Shown here one piece after another: positions 24,832 through 33,947 of a DNA stretch of 56,107 bases. The notes below the pieces were generated by a model. The model worked only from the letters and a program-made list of their open reading frames with translations, ran no database searches and was not told where the DNA came from. Every line of letters starts with the position of its first letter. Position 1 is the first letter of the stretch. The stretch lies in the NCBI GenBank assembly GCA_964405975.1, contig CAYOPW010000007.1:1-56107 (forward strand). The letters run 5' to 3'. This DNA comes from Hyphomicrobium_A sp964405975 (GTDB lineage: Bacteria; Pseudomonadota; Alphaproteobacteria; Rhizobiales; Hyphomicrobiaceae). The translations under genes and the position numbers were made by a program.

Positions 24832-25686
24832 TCAATCGCGCAAGAGCTCATTGATCGCTGTCTTGGAACGCGTCTTCGCATCCACGCGTTTGACGATGAC
24901 AGCGCAATAGAGGTTGGGGCCGGGCTCGCCGTTGGGCAGCGGCTTGCCGGGCATCGTGCCGGATACGACCACCGAGTAGGGTGGCACCTTGCCGTAGTGC
25001 ACTTCGCCCGTGGCGCGGTCGACGATCTTTGTTGAGGCACCAATGTAGACGCCCATCGACAACACCGAGCCCTCGCAGACGATGACGCCTTCGGCCACCT
25101 CGGCGCGTGCGCCAATGAAGCAGTTGTCTTCAATGATGACGGGGCCGGCCTGCAGCGGCTCCAGCACGCCGCCGATTCCAGCACCACCTGAGAGATGACA
25201 GTTTTTGCCGATCTGCGCGCAGCTTCCAACCGTTGCCCAGGTGTCCACCATCGTGCCTTCGTCAACGTACGCGCCGAGGTTGACGAAGGAGGGCATCAGC
25301 ACTGCTCCCGGCGCGATGTAGGCTGAATGGCGCACGATCGAGCCCGGCACGGCGCGGAAGCCGGCCCGCCGGAAATCGTCAGGCGTCATGCCGGCATATT
25401 TGGAGGGCACCTTGTCCCACCAGGAAGCGCCGCCAGGTGCGCCCGATATCGCCGTCATGTCGTTCAAGCGGAATGAAAGCAATACGGCTTTTTTTGCCCA
25501 TTGATTGACCGTCCACCCGTCTGCTGACTTTTCCGCAACGCGGATCTCACCTCTATCCAAAAGGTTGAGAACTGTCCCAACCGTGTCACGAACGGCACCG
25601 GTCGTGCCTACGGTAATACTTTCGCGTTCCTCCCATATGGAATCGATTGCGCTTTGAAGTTCGGCGGGGGTGATTTCAGTTGGCAT
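24832..25686 (-). CDS. dapD: Tetrahydrodipicolinate N-succinyltransferase DapD
   Basis: Transfers succinyl from succinyl-CoA to tetrahydrodipicolinate, committing flux to the succinylase branch of DAP/lysine synthesis. The 284-residue protein has a helical N-terminal domain and a left-handed beta-helix of hexapeptide repeats from about residue 105 to 215 (VLMPSFVNLGAYVDEGTM, VGSCAQIGKNCHLSGG, VIIEDNCFIGARAEV). It heads the run that continues to the unknown gene and dapE. The DapD/DapE pair shows that this organism uses the succinylated route. Confidence 0.96.
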   Translation of the reverse strand: MPTEITPAELQSAIDSIWEERESITVGTTGAVRDTVGTVLNLLDRGEIRVAEKSADGWTVNQWAKKAVLLSFRLNDMTAISGAPGGASWWDKVPSKYAGMTPDDFRRAGFRAVPGSIVRHSAYIAPGAVLMPSFVNLGAYVDEGTMVDTWATVGSCAQIGKNCHLSGGAGIGGVLEPLQAGPVIIEDNCFIGARAEVAEGVIVCEGSVLSMGVYIGASTKIVDRATGEVHYGKVPPYSVVVSGTMPGKPLPNGEPGPNLYCAVIVKRVDAKTRSKTAINELLRD

Positions 25687-25863
25687 TTTTCAAGGGCCTC
25701 AGCGTGTTGCGCTAGCGTTTGCCTTGTCGCGCGCACCGTCTGGGGTGTCAATCGCGGCACGCAGACGCTTGTTCACGGACGACTTGCAAACGCGGTGTTA
25801 ATCTCCGTCGTTCAAATTCTCCCGTAACGATTCTGGCAGTGATCGTATAGGGACGCATACGTC

Positions 25864-26340
25864 ATGTCTAAAGGTGGTGATCAAGTGGCGGTGGTAACGC
25901 ACGGACCTTGGCTGGGCCGTGATGGTTTCGTCGCCGAGACCGCGGTGCGGTTGGACAAGGTTGAGGGCGCGATTGCGCACCTGGAGCGTGAAGCAGAAAA
26001 AGCTCAGCGTGTTGCCGACGAGCTGGCCGAAGAGGTTGCTCGGGTGCGCCGCTTTGAATCATTTGAGGAGAGCTTGAGGAATTCGCGCGACTACAAGTTC
26101 AAGGAGAATCAAAAAGCCTTTCGGGATCTTAAGGCCCGTCTCGATGCGATCGAGGGCAAGAAGAGCACCTTTGTCGGCCTTACATACAAGTCGTTTGAAT
26201 CGATCGACAAGAAACTCTCCGAATTGTCGGCCCTAAAGGGCCGTGTCGAGAAGTCGAACCGGAACATGCTCCTCTGTGCGGTTCTATTCTGTGCAGCCTT
26301 TGTTTTCGCCGGTGCCACGGCCGCCTATCATCTATTTTAG
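25864..26340 (+). CDS. Coiled-coil protein with a C-terminal membrane anchor
   Basis: A 158-residue protein I do not recognise. Residues about 25-60 and 85-130 are strongly predicted coiled coil (VRLDKVEGAIAHLEREAEKA and later DLKARLDAIEGKK); a single helix at about 137-155 near the C-terminus gives a tail-anchored layout. The ribosome-binding site before the ATG at 25864 is weak. It converges with the tlpA gene and the two stop codons overlap by four bases. No function can be assigned. Confidence 0.7.
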   Translation: MSKGGDQVAVVTHGPWLGRDGFVAETAVRLDKVEGAIAHLEREAEKAQRVADELAEEVARVRRFESFEESLRNSRDYKFKENQKAFRDLKARLDAIEGKKSTFVGLTYKSFESIDKKLSELSALKGRVEKSNRNMLLCAVLFCAAFVFAGATAAYHLF

Positions 26341-27002
26341 CCCTCAGGCGCGTCGCTCGTTTGAAGCGATGCGGCGATCAATCGCTTCGCATCGTCACTG
26401 TCCCAATCCGCCGGTCCAATCAAACGGCCGATTTCGCGTCCTTGGGCATCGATGAGGATCGTCGTTGGCATTCCGACCACTCTGAGCTTGCCGCTGGCTC
26501 GGACCGTTGGATCGGCGAAAAGACGCAAATTCTTAACCTTGATGTTTCGAAAGAATTTGCCCGCGCCTTCCAAGCCCGCTTTGTCCACCGCCAGGGCAAC
26601 AACCTCGAAGTTGTCCGATCCCAGTTCCTTTTGCAGCCTGTCGAGCATGGGCATCTCTTCGCGGCATGGCCCGCACCACGTCGCCCACAGGTTCAATAAC
26701 ACGACCTTTCCGCGCCAGTCCTTTAGGCTCACCTCTTCGCCGCCGGCGTTTAGAAAGGACACATCGGCCAGGAATTCGGGCGTCTTCTTGAAGACAAAGG
26801 TCGTCATGGCTCCGGTTGAGAGCGGATTCGTGCCGCGCGGCTTAGCGGACTTAACCTTTTCACCACTCTCAGCTACCGGTCTTTCATTGTCAGGGCGGCC
26901 TGTGGTGACGTATACCGCCGCGAAGGCCGCAACCGCTGTTAGTGCGGCCACCCATAGGTACGTGGCGAACGCGTTCTTTGACTGTGCTGGGCCTTTGGTC
27001 AT
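26337..27002 (-). CDS. tlpA: TlpA-type membrane-anchored thioredoxin
   Basis: A 221-residue periplasmic thiol:disulfide oxidoreductase. An N-terminal helix (about 15-33) anchors it in the inner membrane, and the thioredoxin domain carries WATWCGPCREEMP as active site (about residue 111) and the cis-proline in VGMPTTILID. TlpA in Bradyrhizobium reduces proteins of cytochrome oxidase assembly. The ATG at 27002 was preferred; the open frame upstream overlaps argH. It is divergent from argH with 45 bases between start codons, so the promoters must overlap. Confidence 0.9.
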   Translation of the reverse strand: MTKGPAQSKNAFATYLWVAALTAVAAFAAVYVTTGRPDNERPVAESGEKVKSAKPRGTNPLSTGAMTTFVFKKTPEFLADVSFLNAGGEEVSLKDWRGKVVLLNLWATWCGPCREEMPMLDRLQKELGSDNFEVVALAVDKAGLEGAGKFFRNIKVKNLRLFADPTVRASGKLRVVGMPTTILIDAQGREIGRLIGPADWDSDDAKRLIAASLQTSDAPEG

Positions 27003-27047
27003 GTACCTTCCTTCGCCGAATCCAATGTGCTGACGGAGCACGAACCT

Positions 27048-28457
27048 GTGACCAACAAGTCCGCAAACCGCATGTGGGGCGGCCGTTTCAAGGCTTTGCC
27101 CGCTGAGATCATGGAGGAGATAAACGCCTCCATTGGCTTCGACAAGCGGCTGGCCCCGCAAGACATCCGCGCCTCGAAGGCGCATGCGTCCATGCTTGCA
27201 GCTCAAGGCATCATCACTAAGGCGGATGCGCGTGAGATCCTCAAAGGCTTGGAGCAGGTTCTCGCCGAGATCGAAAGCGGGAAAATGGCCTACAAGCGCG
27301 CGCTTGAGGACGTGCATATGAATGTCGAAGCTCGCGTCAAGGATTTGATCGGTACGCCGGCTGGCCGCCTGCACACGGCGCGCTCACGCAACGACCAAGT
27401 GGCCACAGATTTCCGGCTCTATGTGCGCGATACGATCGATGCCTTCGATGTGGGGCTTGCCGGTTTGCAATTGGCGCTAACGCGCAAGGCAGAGGCGCAC
27501 GCGGCTACCGTCATGCCGGGCTTCACGCATTTGCAGCCGGCCCAGCCCGTAACCTTCGGGCATCATTTGCTGGCCTATGTGGAGATGTTAGGACGCGATC
27601 GCGGCCGGTTCTCCGACGCGCGCCGTCGGCTTAATGAGTGCCCTTTGGGTGCAGCCGCACTCGCAGGTACGTCATTTCCTATCGACCGTCATATGACGGC
27701 CGATGCGCTGGATTTCGACAAGCCATCGGCCAACTCTCTCGACGCCGTCTCCGATCGCGACTTCGTGCTCGAAACGTTGGCTGCCGCCGCCATCACGGCC
27801 ATGCACCTTTCGCGCTTGGCGGAGGAATTCGTACTTTGGGCCACGCCGCAGTTCGGTTTCATCCGGCTTTCAGACAATTTCACGACCGGGTCCTCCATTA
27901 TGCCGCAGAAGCGCAACCCGGATGCGGCCGAACTGACGCGGGCCAAGGTCGGGCGCATTGCTGGCGCCTTCCAGAGCCTGTTGATGGTGATGAAGGGTCT
28001 GCCGCTCGCTTACTCAAAGGACATGCAGGAGGACAAAGAGGTCGCCTTCGATGCCCTCGATAGCCTGGGGCTGGCGATCGCTGCGATGACCGGCATGGTC
28101 GAAGATATGGAGCCGGTGCCCGATGCCATGCGGGCCGCAGCAGATCACGGCTACGGGACGGCCACCGATCTGGCTGACTGGCTGGTCCGGGTTCTGAAAA
28201 AGCCGTTCCGCGAGGCCCACCACGTGACGGGGCGCATCGTCGCTGAGGCAGAATCACGAGGGTTGGTGCTGGAAAACCTGCCTTTGGAGGCTATGCAGGC
28301 GGTCGAGCCCCGGATAACAAAGGATGTTTTCTCGGTTTTGAGCCCAGAAAAGTCGGTTTCGAGCCGTAAAAGCTATGGTGGAACTGCGCCACAGAGCGTG
28401 CGCAAAATGGCCCGTTCCTGGCTGAAGCGGTTGGAAAAGGCCCTCGCCAGGAGCTAA
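27048..28457 (+). CDS. argH: Argininosuccinate lyase ArgH
   Basis: Splits argininosuccinate into arginine and fumarate, the last step of arginine synthesis. The 469-residue protein has the lyase-superfamily motifs: HTARSRNDQVATDFRLY, the TAFTHLQ-like GFTHLQPAQP containing the catalytic histidine, and the signature GSSIMPQKRNPD near residue 290. A GTG at 27048 with GGAG about eight bases upstream fits the usual N-terminus (VTNKSANRMWGGRF); an ATG at 27072 is possible. It is followed by the small lipoprotein gene and lysA. Confidence 0.95.
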   Translation: MTNKSANRMWGGRFKALPAEIMEEINASIGFDKRLAPQDIRASKAHASMLAAQGIITKADAREILKGLEQVLAEIESGKMAYKRALEDVHMNVEARVKDLIGTPAGRLHTARSRNDQVATDFRLYVRDTIDAFDVGLAGLQLALTRKAEAHAATVMPGFTHLQPAQPVTFGHHLLAYVEMLGRDRGRFSDARRRLNECPLGAAALAGTSFPIDRHMTADALDFDKPSANSLDAVSDRDFVLETLAAAAITAMHLSRLAEEFVLWATPQFGFIRLSDNFTTGSSIMPQKRNPDAAELTRAKVGRIAGAFQSLLMVMKGLPLAYSKDMQEDKEVAFDALDSLGLAIAAMTGMVEDMEPVPDAMRAAADHGYGTATDLADWLVRVLKKPFREAHHVTGRIVAEAESRGLVLENLPLEAMQAVEPRITKDVFSVLSPEKSVSSRKSYGGTAPQSVRKMARSWLKRLEKALARS

Positions 28458-28561
28458 AAGGAAGGCAAGATCGCTTGGTGCCGCAACTTTGCTCTTTTGG
28501 GCAGGGAACCGGTGCCAAGCAGCTTTGCTTGGTCATCAAGGGAAGCGGGCGGTCGAGGGAT

Positions 28562-28783
28562 ATGCCGGTGGGGTCAACTCTCAAGGTCATTCGCATGGGG
28601 CTGGTCATGGCTGCCCTGGGCTTGAGCCTTTCCGCTTGCGGGGTACGTGGTTCGCTCGATCCGCCGCCGGACGCCAAGGCCACGGGTACCGCGAAGTCGG
28701 CCGAGGCCCGCGATCCTGGGCCAAATTCGGAAGCTCCGCGCAAGAAGCACGAAGGCTTCATTCTCGATCCACTGCTGCGCTAA
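28562..28783 (+). CDS. lptM: Small LptM-like lipoprotein between argH and lysA
   Basis: A 73-residue lipoprotein. A short basic start and a hydrophobic helix lead to the lipobox LSAC at about residue 26, followed by GVRGSLDPPP, the conserved N-terminal stretch of LptM-type (YifL) lipoproteins. In enterobacteria LptM aids assembly of the LptD/LptE lipopolysaccharide translocon and its gene lies beside dapF. A position next to a lysine-pathway gene, here lysA 27 bases away, is a recurring feature. The function here is inferred from the family. Confidence 0.75.
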   Translation: MPVGSTLKVIRMGLVMAALGLSLSACGVRGSLDPPPDAKATGTAKSAEARDPGPNSEAPRKKHEGFILDPLLR

Positions 28784-28810
28784 TGCGAATCTCGCGCTAG
28801 AAGCGCACTC

Positions 28811-30085
28811 ATGCATCACTTTCACTACAAGAACGGCGTCCTGCACGCCGAGGATCTGAGCATGGTGCGCCTGGCCGCCGAGGTCGGCACGCCGTTCTAT
28901 TGCTATTCCACCGCAACGCTGGAGCGGCACTACCGCGTTCTGGCCGAGGCGTTCGATCGCTTTGATGCGCTGATCTGTTACGCGGTCAAGGCAAACTCCA
29001 ATCAGGCAGTGCTGCGCACGATGTCACGTCTCGGTGCCGGCATGGATGTCGTTTCCGAAGGCGAGCTGCGCCGCGCTCTTGCCGTCGGCGTGCCCGCTTC
29101 CAAGATCATTTTTGCCGGCGTTGGTAAATCCCGCGACGAGATGGCCTTTGCGCTAAGCCAAGGTATCTTAGGATTCAACGTGGAAAGCGAGCCGGAGCTT
29201 CAGGCCTTAAGCGATGCTGCGACAAACGCGGGTCAGACAGCGCGTGTTGCACTGCGTGTCAATCCAGATGTCGATGCCAAGACGCATGCGAAGATCGCAA
29301 CCGGCAAGGCGGAGAACAAATTCGGCATTCCCTACGCCCACGCGCCTCGGCTCTATGCTCAAGCGCGGTCGTTGCCCGGCATTGCTGCGACGGGTATCCA
29401 TATGCACATCGGCAGCCAGATCATCGATTTGGAGCCGTTCCGCAACGCCTTCCGTCTCATGCGCGAGTTGGCGCAAGCGCTGATCAGGGACGGTCACGCG
29501 CTGGAGCATCTCGATATCGGCGGTGGCCTCGGCGTTCCCTATGAATCGCATGAACCATTCGCGCCTGCACCTTCCGAGTATGCCGCCGTCGTCAACGAGA
29601 CGCTCGGCGACTTGGGCCTGAAAATCGTGTTGGAGCCAGGGCGCATGATCGCGGCCAATGCCGGGGTCCTCGTTTCTGAAGTCATCTTCGCCAAGGCGGG
29701 TGCCGACAAGAGGTTCACGGTTGTCGACGCAGCTATGAACGATTTGTTGCGTCCAACACTCTATGAGGCTTGGCACGAGATCTGGCCGGTCGCCGAGTCG
29801 AAGGGGGCGGTGCCGGTGGCGAAGCAGGATGTCGTGGGACCCATTTGTGAAACCGGAGACTATCTGGCGATCAATCGCGAATTGCCGCCTTTCGAGCCTG
29901 GCGACTTGATTGCGGTGATGACAGCAGGCGCCTACGGCGCTGTCATGTCGTCAACTTATAACACCCGCCGGCTGGTGCCGGAGGTGCTTGTCAACGGCGA
30001 TCGCTATTGCGTCGTGCGCCCGCGCCAGACCTACGATGACCTCATTGGCCTCGACCGGGTACCCGATTGGCTGGCGGATAAGTAG
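28811..30085 (+). CDS. lysA: Diaminopimelate decarboxylase LysA
   Basis: PLP enzyme that makes lysine from meso-DAP. The 424-residue alanine-racemase-fold protein has the PLP lysine in CYAVKANSN (about Lys59), the HIGSQI motif (about 197), the GGGLGVPY phosphate loop, EPGR and, in the C-terminal domain, GPICETGDYL with the catalytic cysteine. It lies 27 bases after the small lipoprotein gene. With dapD and dapE a few kilobases away, it completes most of the DAP/lysine branch seen here. Confidence 0.97.
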   Translation: MHHFHYKNGVLHAEDLSMVRLAAEVGTPFYCYSTATLERHYRVLAEAFDRFDALICYAVKANSNQAVLRTMSRLGAGMDVVSEGELRRALAVGVPASKIIFAGVGKSRDEMAFALSQGILGFNVESEPELQALSDAATNAGQTARVALRVNPDVDAKTHAKIATGKAENKFGIPYAHAPRLYAQARSLPGIAATGIHMHIGSQIIDLEPFRNAFRLMRELAQALIRDGHALEHLDIGGGLGVPYESHEPFAPAPSEYAAVVNETLGDLGLKIVLEPGRMIAANAGVLVSEVIFAKAGADKRFTVVDAAMNDLLRPTLYEAWHEIWPVAESKGAVPVAKQDVVGPICETGDYLAINRELPPFEPGDLIAVMTAGAYGAVMSSTYNTRRLVPEVLVNGDRYCVVRPRQTYDDLIGLDRVPDWLADK

Positions 30086-30149
30086 GCTTGGCCCCTTGAT
30101 CTTGCCCCTTTGCCACAGCAACTTAACATGAACGTCTGACTTATTTGTA

Positions 30150-32798
30150 ATGGCACCCCCCGCTGCGAAGCCGGTATCGTTGCCTATGCCTGAGCCACAA
30201 GCTTCACGTTCGCCAAGTAGCAAGGCCTTCAAGCGAAAGGTGCGCGCCAGCAAATGGGCGCTGCTCTTTGAGCGCCTATGGCCGCGCCTATGGCTGATCA
30301 TTGGGATCGCTGGTCTGTTCTTGCTGGTGTCGCTCCTCGGCGTTTGGGCCATGCTGGGCAATATCGCACATATTGCATTGCTTGCAGCGTTTGGTGTGGC
30401 TGGTCTTGTAGCGTTGCTATTTGCCGCGCGTGTTCGCTTCCCAAGCCACGACGAAGCGGTGCGGCGCATAGAGCGCGTCTCCGGGATTCCGCACCGTCCA
30501 GCGTCGTCCTATGAGGACACGATAACCGCAAACGCGAACGACCCGCGCACCAAGGCTATCTGGCATGCGCATCGCGAGCGTCTTGCCAATGCGTTGTCGC
30601 GGCTTCGCGTGGGCAAGCCCCACCCGCGTACCGATCGCGACGATCCAATTGCTCTGCGCGCGCTTGTGATGCTTAGCGTCATTGCGCTGACGGGTCTCGT
30701 GGGAGATAGCGCAGCCGATCGTATTCGTTCTGCGTTCCGTTTCGACACGTCGGTTGCGATTGCGACGGCACGCCTCGATGCCTGGGTGACGCCGCCACCC
30801 TATACCGACCGGCCTCCGATAATGCTTGCGGATGGATCTTTGCGCGCCAAGGATAAGACATCCGATAACACCGCGCTTATCCAAGTGCCTGAGAGAAGCG
30901 TGCTCATTGTTCGCGCTACCGGCGCTGGCTTGATTAACCTACGTCTCGAAGTCTTGGCCGAAGGTGCCGACGATGCCTCGTTCATTGACGCACAACGACC
31001 GGAAGCAGGCTCGTCCACGGGCTCAGCAGGTGAAGTATCGGAACTGCGCTTCGAACTGAGGAAACCAGCAAGGGTCCGCGTTCTGGTCTCTGGTACCGAG
31101 CTTGCGCGCTGGACCTTCGATGTCATACTCGACAACGCACCGCAGATTGCCCATGCCAAGGATCCAGGACGCACGCGGCGCGGCGCCTTGAGGCTCAACT
31201 ACACAGTCGAAGACGATTACGGCGTCGTCTCCGCCGAGGTAAAACTCAAGAAGGTTGAAAAGAGCGAAAAGCCAGGCGATTCAAGCAAAGTTTGGGCGCG
31301 ACCGGAATCGTTGACGGGGCCGCGCTTGCCTCTTGAGCGACCGCCGGAGCTGAAGCTGCGACTGCCGCGCAAGGGCTCCAACGAGGCTCAGACGTATATC
31401 GACTTCGGTCCGCATCCCTGGGCGGGGCGTGAGGTCGTGCTGACGCTTGAGGCCACGGATGTGGTGGGGAACGTCGGACGCAGCAAACCGATAACGATGA
31501 CCCTACCAGAGCGTCTCTTCCAAAAACCGCTTGCTCGAGCGCTCGTGGAGCAACGGCGCAAGCTTCTGGAGGATTCGCGCTATCGCGACCAAGTGCTGCG
31601 TGCGCTTGAAGCGCTGACGCTGGAGCCGGATGGATTCATCGACAGCGCCGCGATCTATCTTGGCCTGCGCACTGTCTACCATAGCCTCAGGCGTGACGAG
31701 ACGCGCGAGGGGATGAAGGGTGTCACGGATGGACTGTGGGATCTGGCACTGCGCATTGAGAACGGCGATTTGTCAGACGCGGAAAAGGCGGTGCGCGAAG
31801 CGCAAGACAAGCTTGCCGACGCACTTGAAAAGGGCGCGCCCGACGCCGAGCTGCAAGCCTTGATGCAGCAGCTGCGCGAAGCCCTGAACAACTATGTGGA
31901 TCAACTGTCAAAGGATGCAGCCAAGAATGAGATGGCGCCACCGGAGGGGCTTGATCAAGAAAATCAGCAGATGAGCCAGGACGACCTTCAGCGCATGATG
32001 AAGGACCTGGAAAACATGACACTCAACGGCTCACGCGAACAAGCGCAGCGCATGCTGGCGGAGTTGCGCGATCTTTTGGAGCGTCTCCAATCGGGTCAGA
32101 TGACGAAGCGTCAGGCTGAGCGCGGCCAGATGATGATGAAGAAGCTCGACGAACTCGGCGATATCGTCGGCCAGCAACAACGTTTGATGGACGAGACCTT
32201 CCGCCAGCATCGCCGCCAGGGCCAACGCGGAGCCAGAGCTGGCGAGGGAACGCCTGATCCCAACGCCCGGCGTGGCCAACAGCAAGGACAAGGGCAGCTT
32301 GGTCAGGGCCAAAGAGGCCAGCGCCAAGGTCAGCAGGCGGGCAGAGGCCTTAGCCAGCGGCAGCGTGAGCTCAAAGAGCAGCTTAATCAGTTGCGGCGGG
32401 AATTGGATAGGCTTGGCGCTGGTTCATCAGAGTTTGAAGACGCGCAGCAAGCGATGGAAAATGCCGAGCGTTCGCTAGAAGAGAGTGAAACCGGCGAGGC
32501 ACTTGGCGAGCAGGGGCGCGCGCTTCAACAAATGCGCCAGGGCGCCCAGGAGATGGTCGAAGGCATGCAGAAAGGCGGGCGTTCCCAGTACGGGCAGGAA
32601 GGCAACGAGCCGCGCGATCCGCTAGGCCGTCCGCAGCGGTATCAGGGCCCGCATGCGGGTAACTCGGTCAAGGTTCCAGACGAGATCGACATGCAGCGCG
32701 CACGCGAAATCCTTGAAGAACTGCGCCGCCGGTCGGCTGAACCTCTGCGCCCGCGGCTAGAGCTGGACTATTTCGACCGGCTTCTGCGCCGCTTCTGA
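30150..32798 (+). CDS. TIGR02302-family large membrane protein
   Basis: An 882-residue protein of the alphaproteobacterial family TIGR02302 (DUF4175-like); function unknown. Two helices lie at about 48-68 and 73-93, and a third near 165-185; a long periplasmic-looking region follows with beta-rich and helical parts. Between about residues 690 and 735 there is a run rich in Gln, Gly and Arg (GQGQLGQGQRGQRQGQQ), then a coiled coil. The ATG at 30150 has no good ribosome-binding site; an ATG at 30186 is possible. It follows lysA by 64 bases, a common arrangement, and converges with the outer-membrane protein gene. Confidence 0.85.
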   Translation: MAPPAAKPVSLPMPEPQASRSPSSKAFKRKVRASKWALLFERLWPRLWLIIGIAGLFLLVSLLGVWAMLGNIAHIALLAAFGVAGLVALLFAARVRFPSHDEAVRRIERVSGIPHRPASSYEDTITANANDPRTKAIWHAHRERLANALSRLRVGKPHPRTDRDDPIALRALVMLSVIALTGLVGDSAADRIRSAFRFDTSVAIATARLDAWVTPPPYTDRPPIMLADGSLRAKDKTSDNTALIQVPERSVLIVRATGAGLINLRLEVLAEGADDASFIDAQRPEAGSSTGSAGEVSELRFELRKPARVRVLVSGTELARWTFDVILDNAPQIAHAKDPGRTRRGALRLNYTVEDDYGVVSAEVKLKKVEKSEKPGDSSKVWARPESLTGPRLPLERPPELKLRLPRKGSNEAQTYIDFGPHPWAGREVVLTLEATDVVGNVGRSKPITMTLPERLFQKPLARALVEQRRKLLEDSRYRDQVLRALEALTLEPDGFIDSAAIYLGLRTVYHSLRRDETREGMKGVTDGLWDLALRIENGDLSDAEKAVREAQDKLADALEKGAPDAELQALMQQLREALNNYVDQLSKDAAKNEMAPPEGLDQENQQMSQDDLQRMMKDLENMTLNGSREQAQRMLAELRDLLERLQSGQMTKRQAERGQMMMKKLDELGDIVGQQQRLMDETFRQHRRQGQRGARAGEGTPDPNARRGQQQGQGQLGQGQRGQRQGQQAGRGLSQRQRELKEQLNQLRRELDRLGAGSSEFEDAQQAMENAERSLEESETGEALGEQGRALQQMRQGAQEMVEGMQKGGRSQYGQEGNEPRDPLGRPQRYQGPHAGNSVKVPDEIDMQRAREILEELRRRSAEPLRPRLELDYFDRLLRRF

Positions 32799-32808
32799 CG
32801 CTCGGTCC

Positions 32809-33759
32809 TCATGGTGCCGTGGGTTGGGTGGCGAACCGCACGGCCAATCCGCCGACTAATTGGTGACTTGCAAGCTGCGTGGAGACATGCCCGCCCGGAG
32901 GCTCTTCACCATTCATCCAGCGCTGAATCTGCCGCCAGATATCAAGGAACAGCCAGCTGCCGTTCATCTGTGACAGCGGCGCTTCGTACTGCGCGTAAGT
33001 AAATTTGTACTCAAGAAAAACGGACATTCGTGACAAGCGAAACTCTAGGCCGACAAGCGCTTGGCCCGCAGGGCCAGCATAGTTGTATTCATATGTTCGT
33101 GGATCGCCGTTCGTCAGCCTGACCTCGGTATGCGGCAACAGCACGCCTGCGCCCGCGCCGACATAGGGGCTCACGCGGGTGCCGATGTTAGGCAGTCGCA
33201 ACAGCCCATTGAACAACAGCATGTTGTGACCGTGCGAAAACTCAAGCTTCTTTACAATTTCAGAAATCTTTGCACGCGGCGGAAGCGGGTTTGCGTCCAA
33301 CGTTCCCGTAAACGCGGCCTCTTTTGTTAGATCAGCCATCGCCTTTGAGTGGATGAAGTCGACCATCATGCCAGTGCGGCCTCCAGTGAACCAGCGTGCA
33401 ACACGTGCGCCGTAGTAAACGGGGCTCTTGAACGGTTGCGCCATCCAATGCACGGGATCTATCGTGAAGTCGTAAGCGCCATCCTTTTCGATTCTAACCG
33501 CACTGGGGTATGTGTGGGGCGCACCCAGGTATGCGCCAACCATCATTTCTTTAGCTGGAAGCACGCCGGGGGGCTTCTCAGCACTCGCGCGCTGCGCCTC
33601 GCCTGTTTGCGCGTCGATATTGCTCTGTTCTAATACGGTGGCGGCCGAGGACGCTAAGATAACGGCAATGGCCGCCAAGCTCGTCAGTTTGTCGAAGCTG
33701 GCACTTGCTGGCGACGAACTGCGCCATTGAACCCAGTCGACTGCGATCAGGCGCGTCAT
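32809..33759 (-). CDS. LpxQ-like outer-membrane beta-barrel protein
   Basis: A 316-residue exported protein. An N-terminal hydrophobic segment (about 25-42) precedes alternating strands typical of an eight-stranded barrel. The pattern YYGARVARW, VDFIHSKAMAD, LEFSHGHNMLLFNGL, PYVGAGAGVLLPHTEV and VFLEYKFTYAQYE resembles rhizobial LpxQ, the outer-membrane oxidase that converts lipid A glucosamine to 2-aminogluconate. The closing strand ends in a conserved aromatic/valine run (LAVRFATQ). A plain outer-membrane porin-like protein is the other option. It ends ten bases from the TIGR02302 gene on the other strand. Confidence 0.55.
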   Translation of the reverse strand: MTRLIAVDWVQWRSSSPASASFDKLTSLAAIAVILASSAATVLEQSNIDAQTGEAQRASAEKPPGVLPAKEMMVGAYLGAPHTYPSAVRIEKDGAYDFTIDPVHWMAQPFKSPVYYGARVARWFTGGRTGMMVDFIHSKAMADLTKEAAFTGTLDANPLPPRAKISEIVKKLEFSHGHNMLLFNGLLRLPNIGTRVSPYVGAGAGVLLPHTEVRLTNGDPRTYEYNYAGPAGQALVGLEFRLSRMSVFLEYKFTYAQYEAPLSQMNGSWLFLDIWRQIQRWMNGEEPPGGHVSTQLASHQLVGGLAVRFATQPTAP

Positions 33760-33947
33760 TGGCAGGTTCCCTCATGTTTCTGACATTCGTCAGATTGTTG
33801 CCCGTACTGTTCAACCAGACTCTATTGATCGGAAGAATAGTCCACCTCATGGTGTGTGAGAAATCACCTGGATCGTCGCACCCTAGAGTCGCTTTGGTGC
33901 GGGTGGCGGCAAGTGCCAAACGTTGGCGCTTTCTAGGTTTTGCACTT

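Noticed and set aside
24816..25265. Long N-terminal extension of the unknown protein through dapD
   Set aside because: It runs antiphase through a clear dapD gene and is Arg/Pro/Ser-rich shadow sequence; the ATG at 24815 is sufficient.
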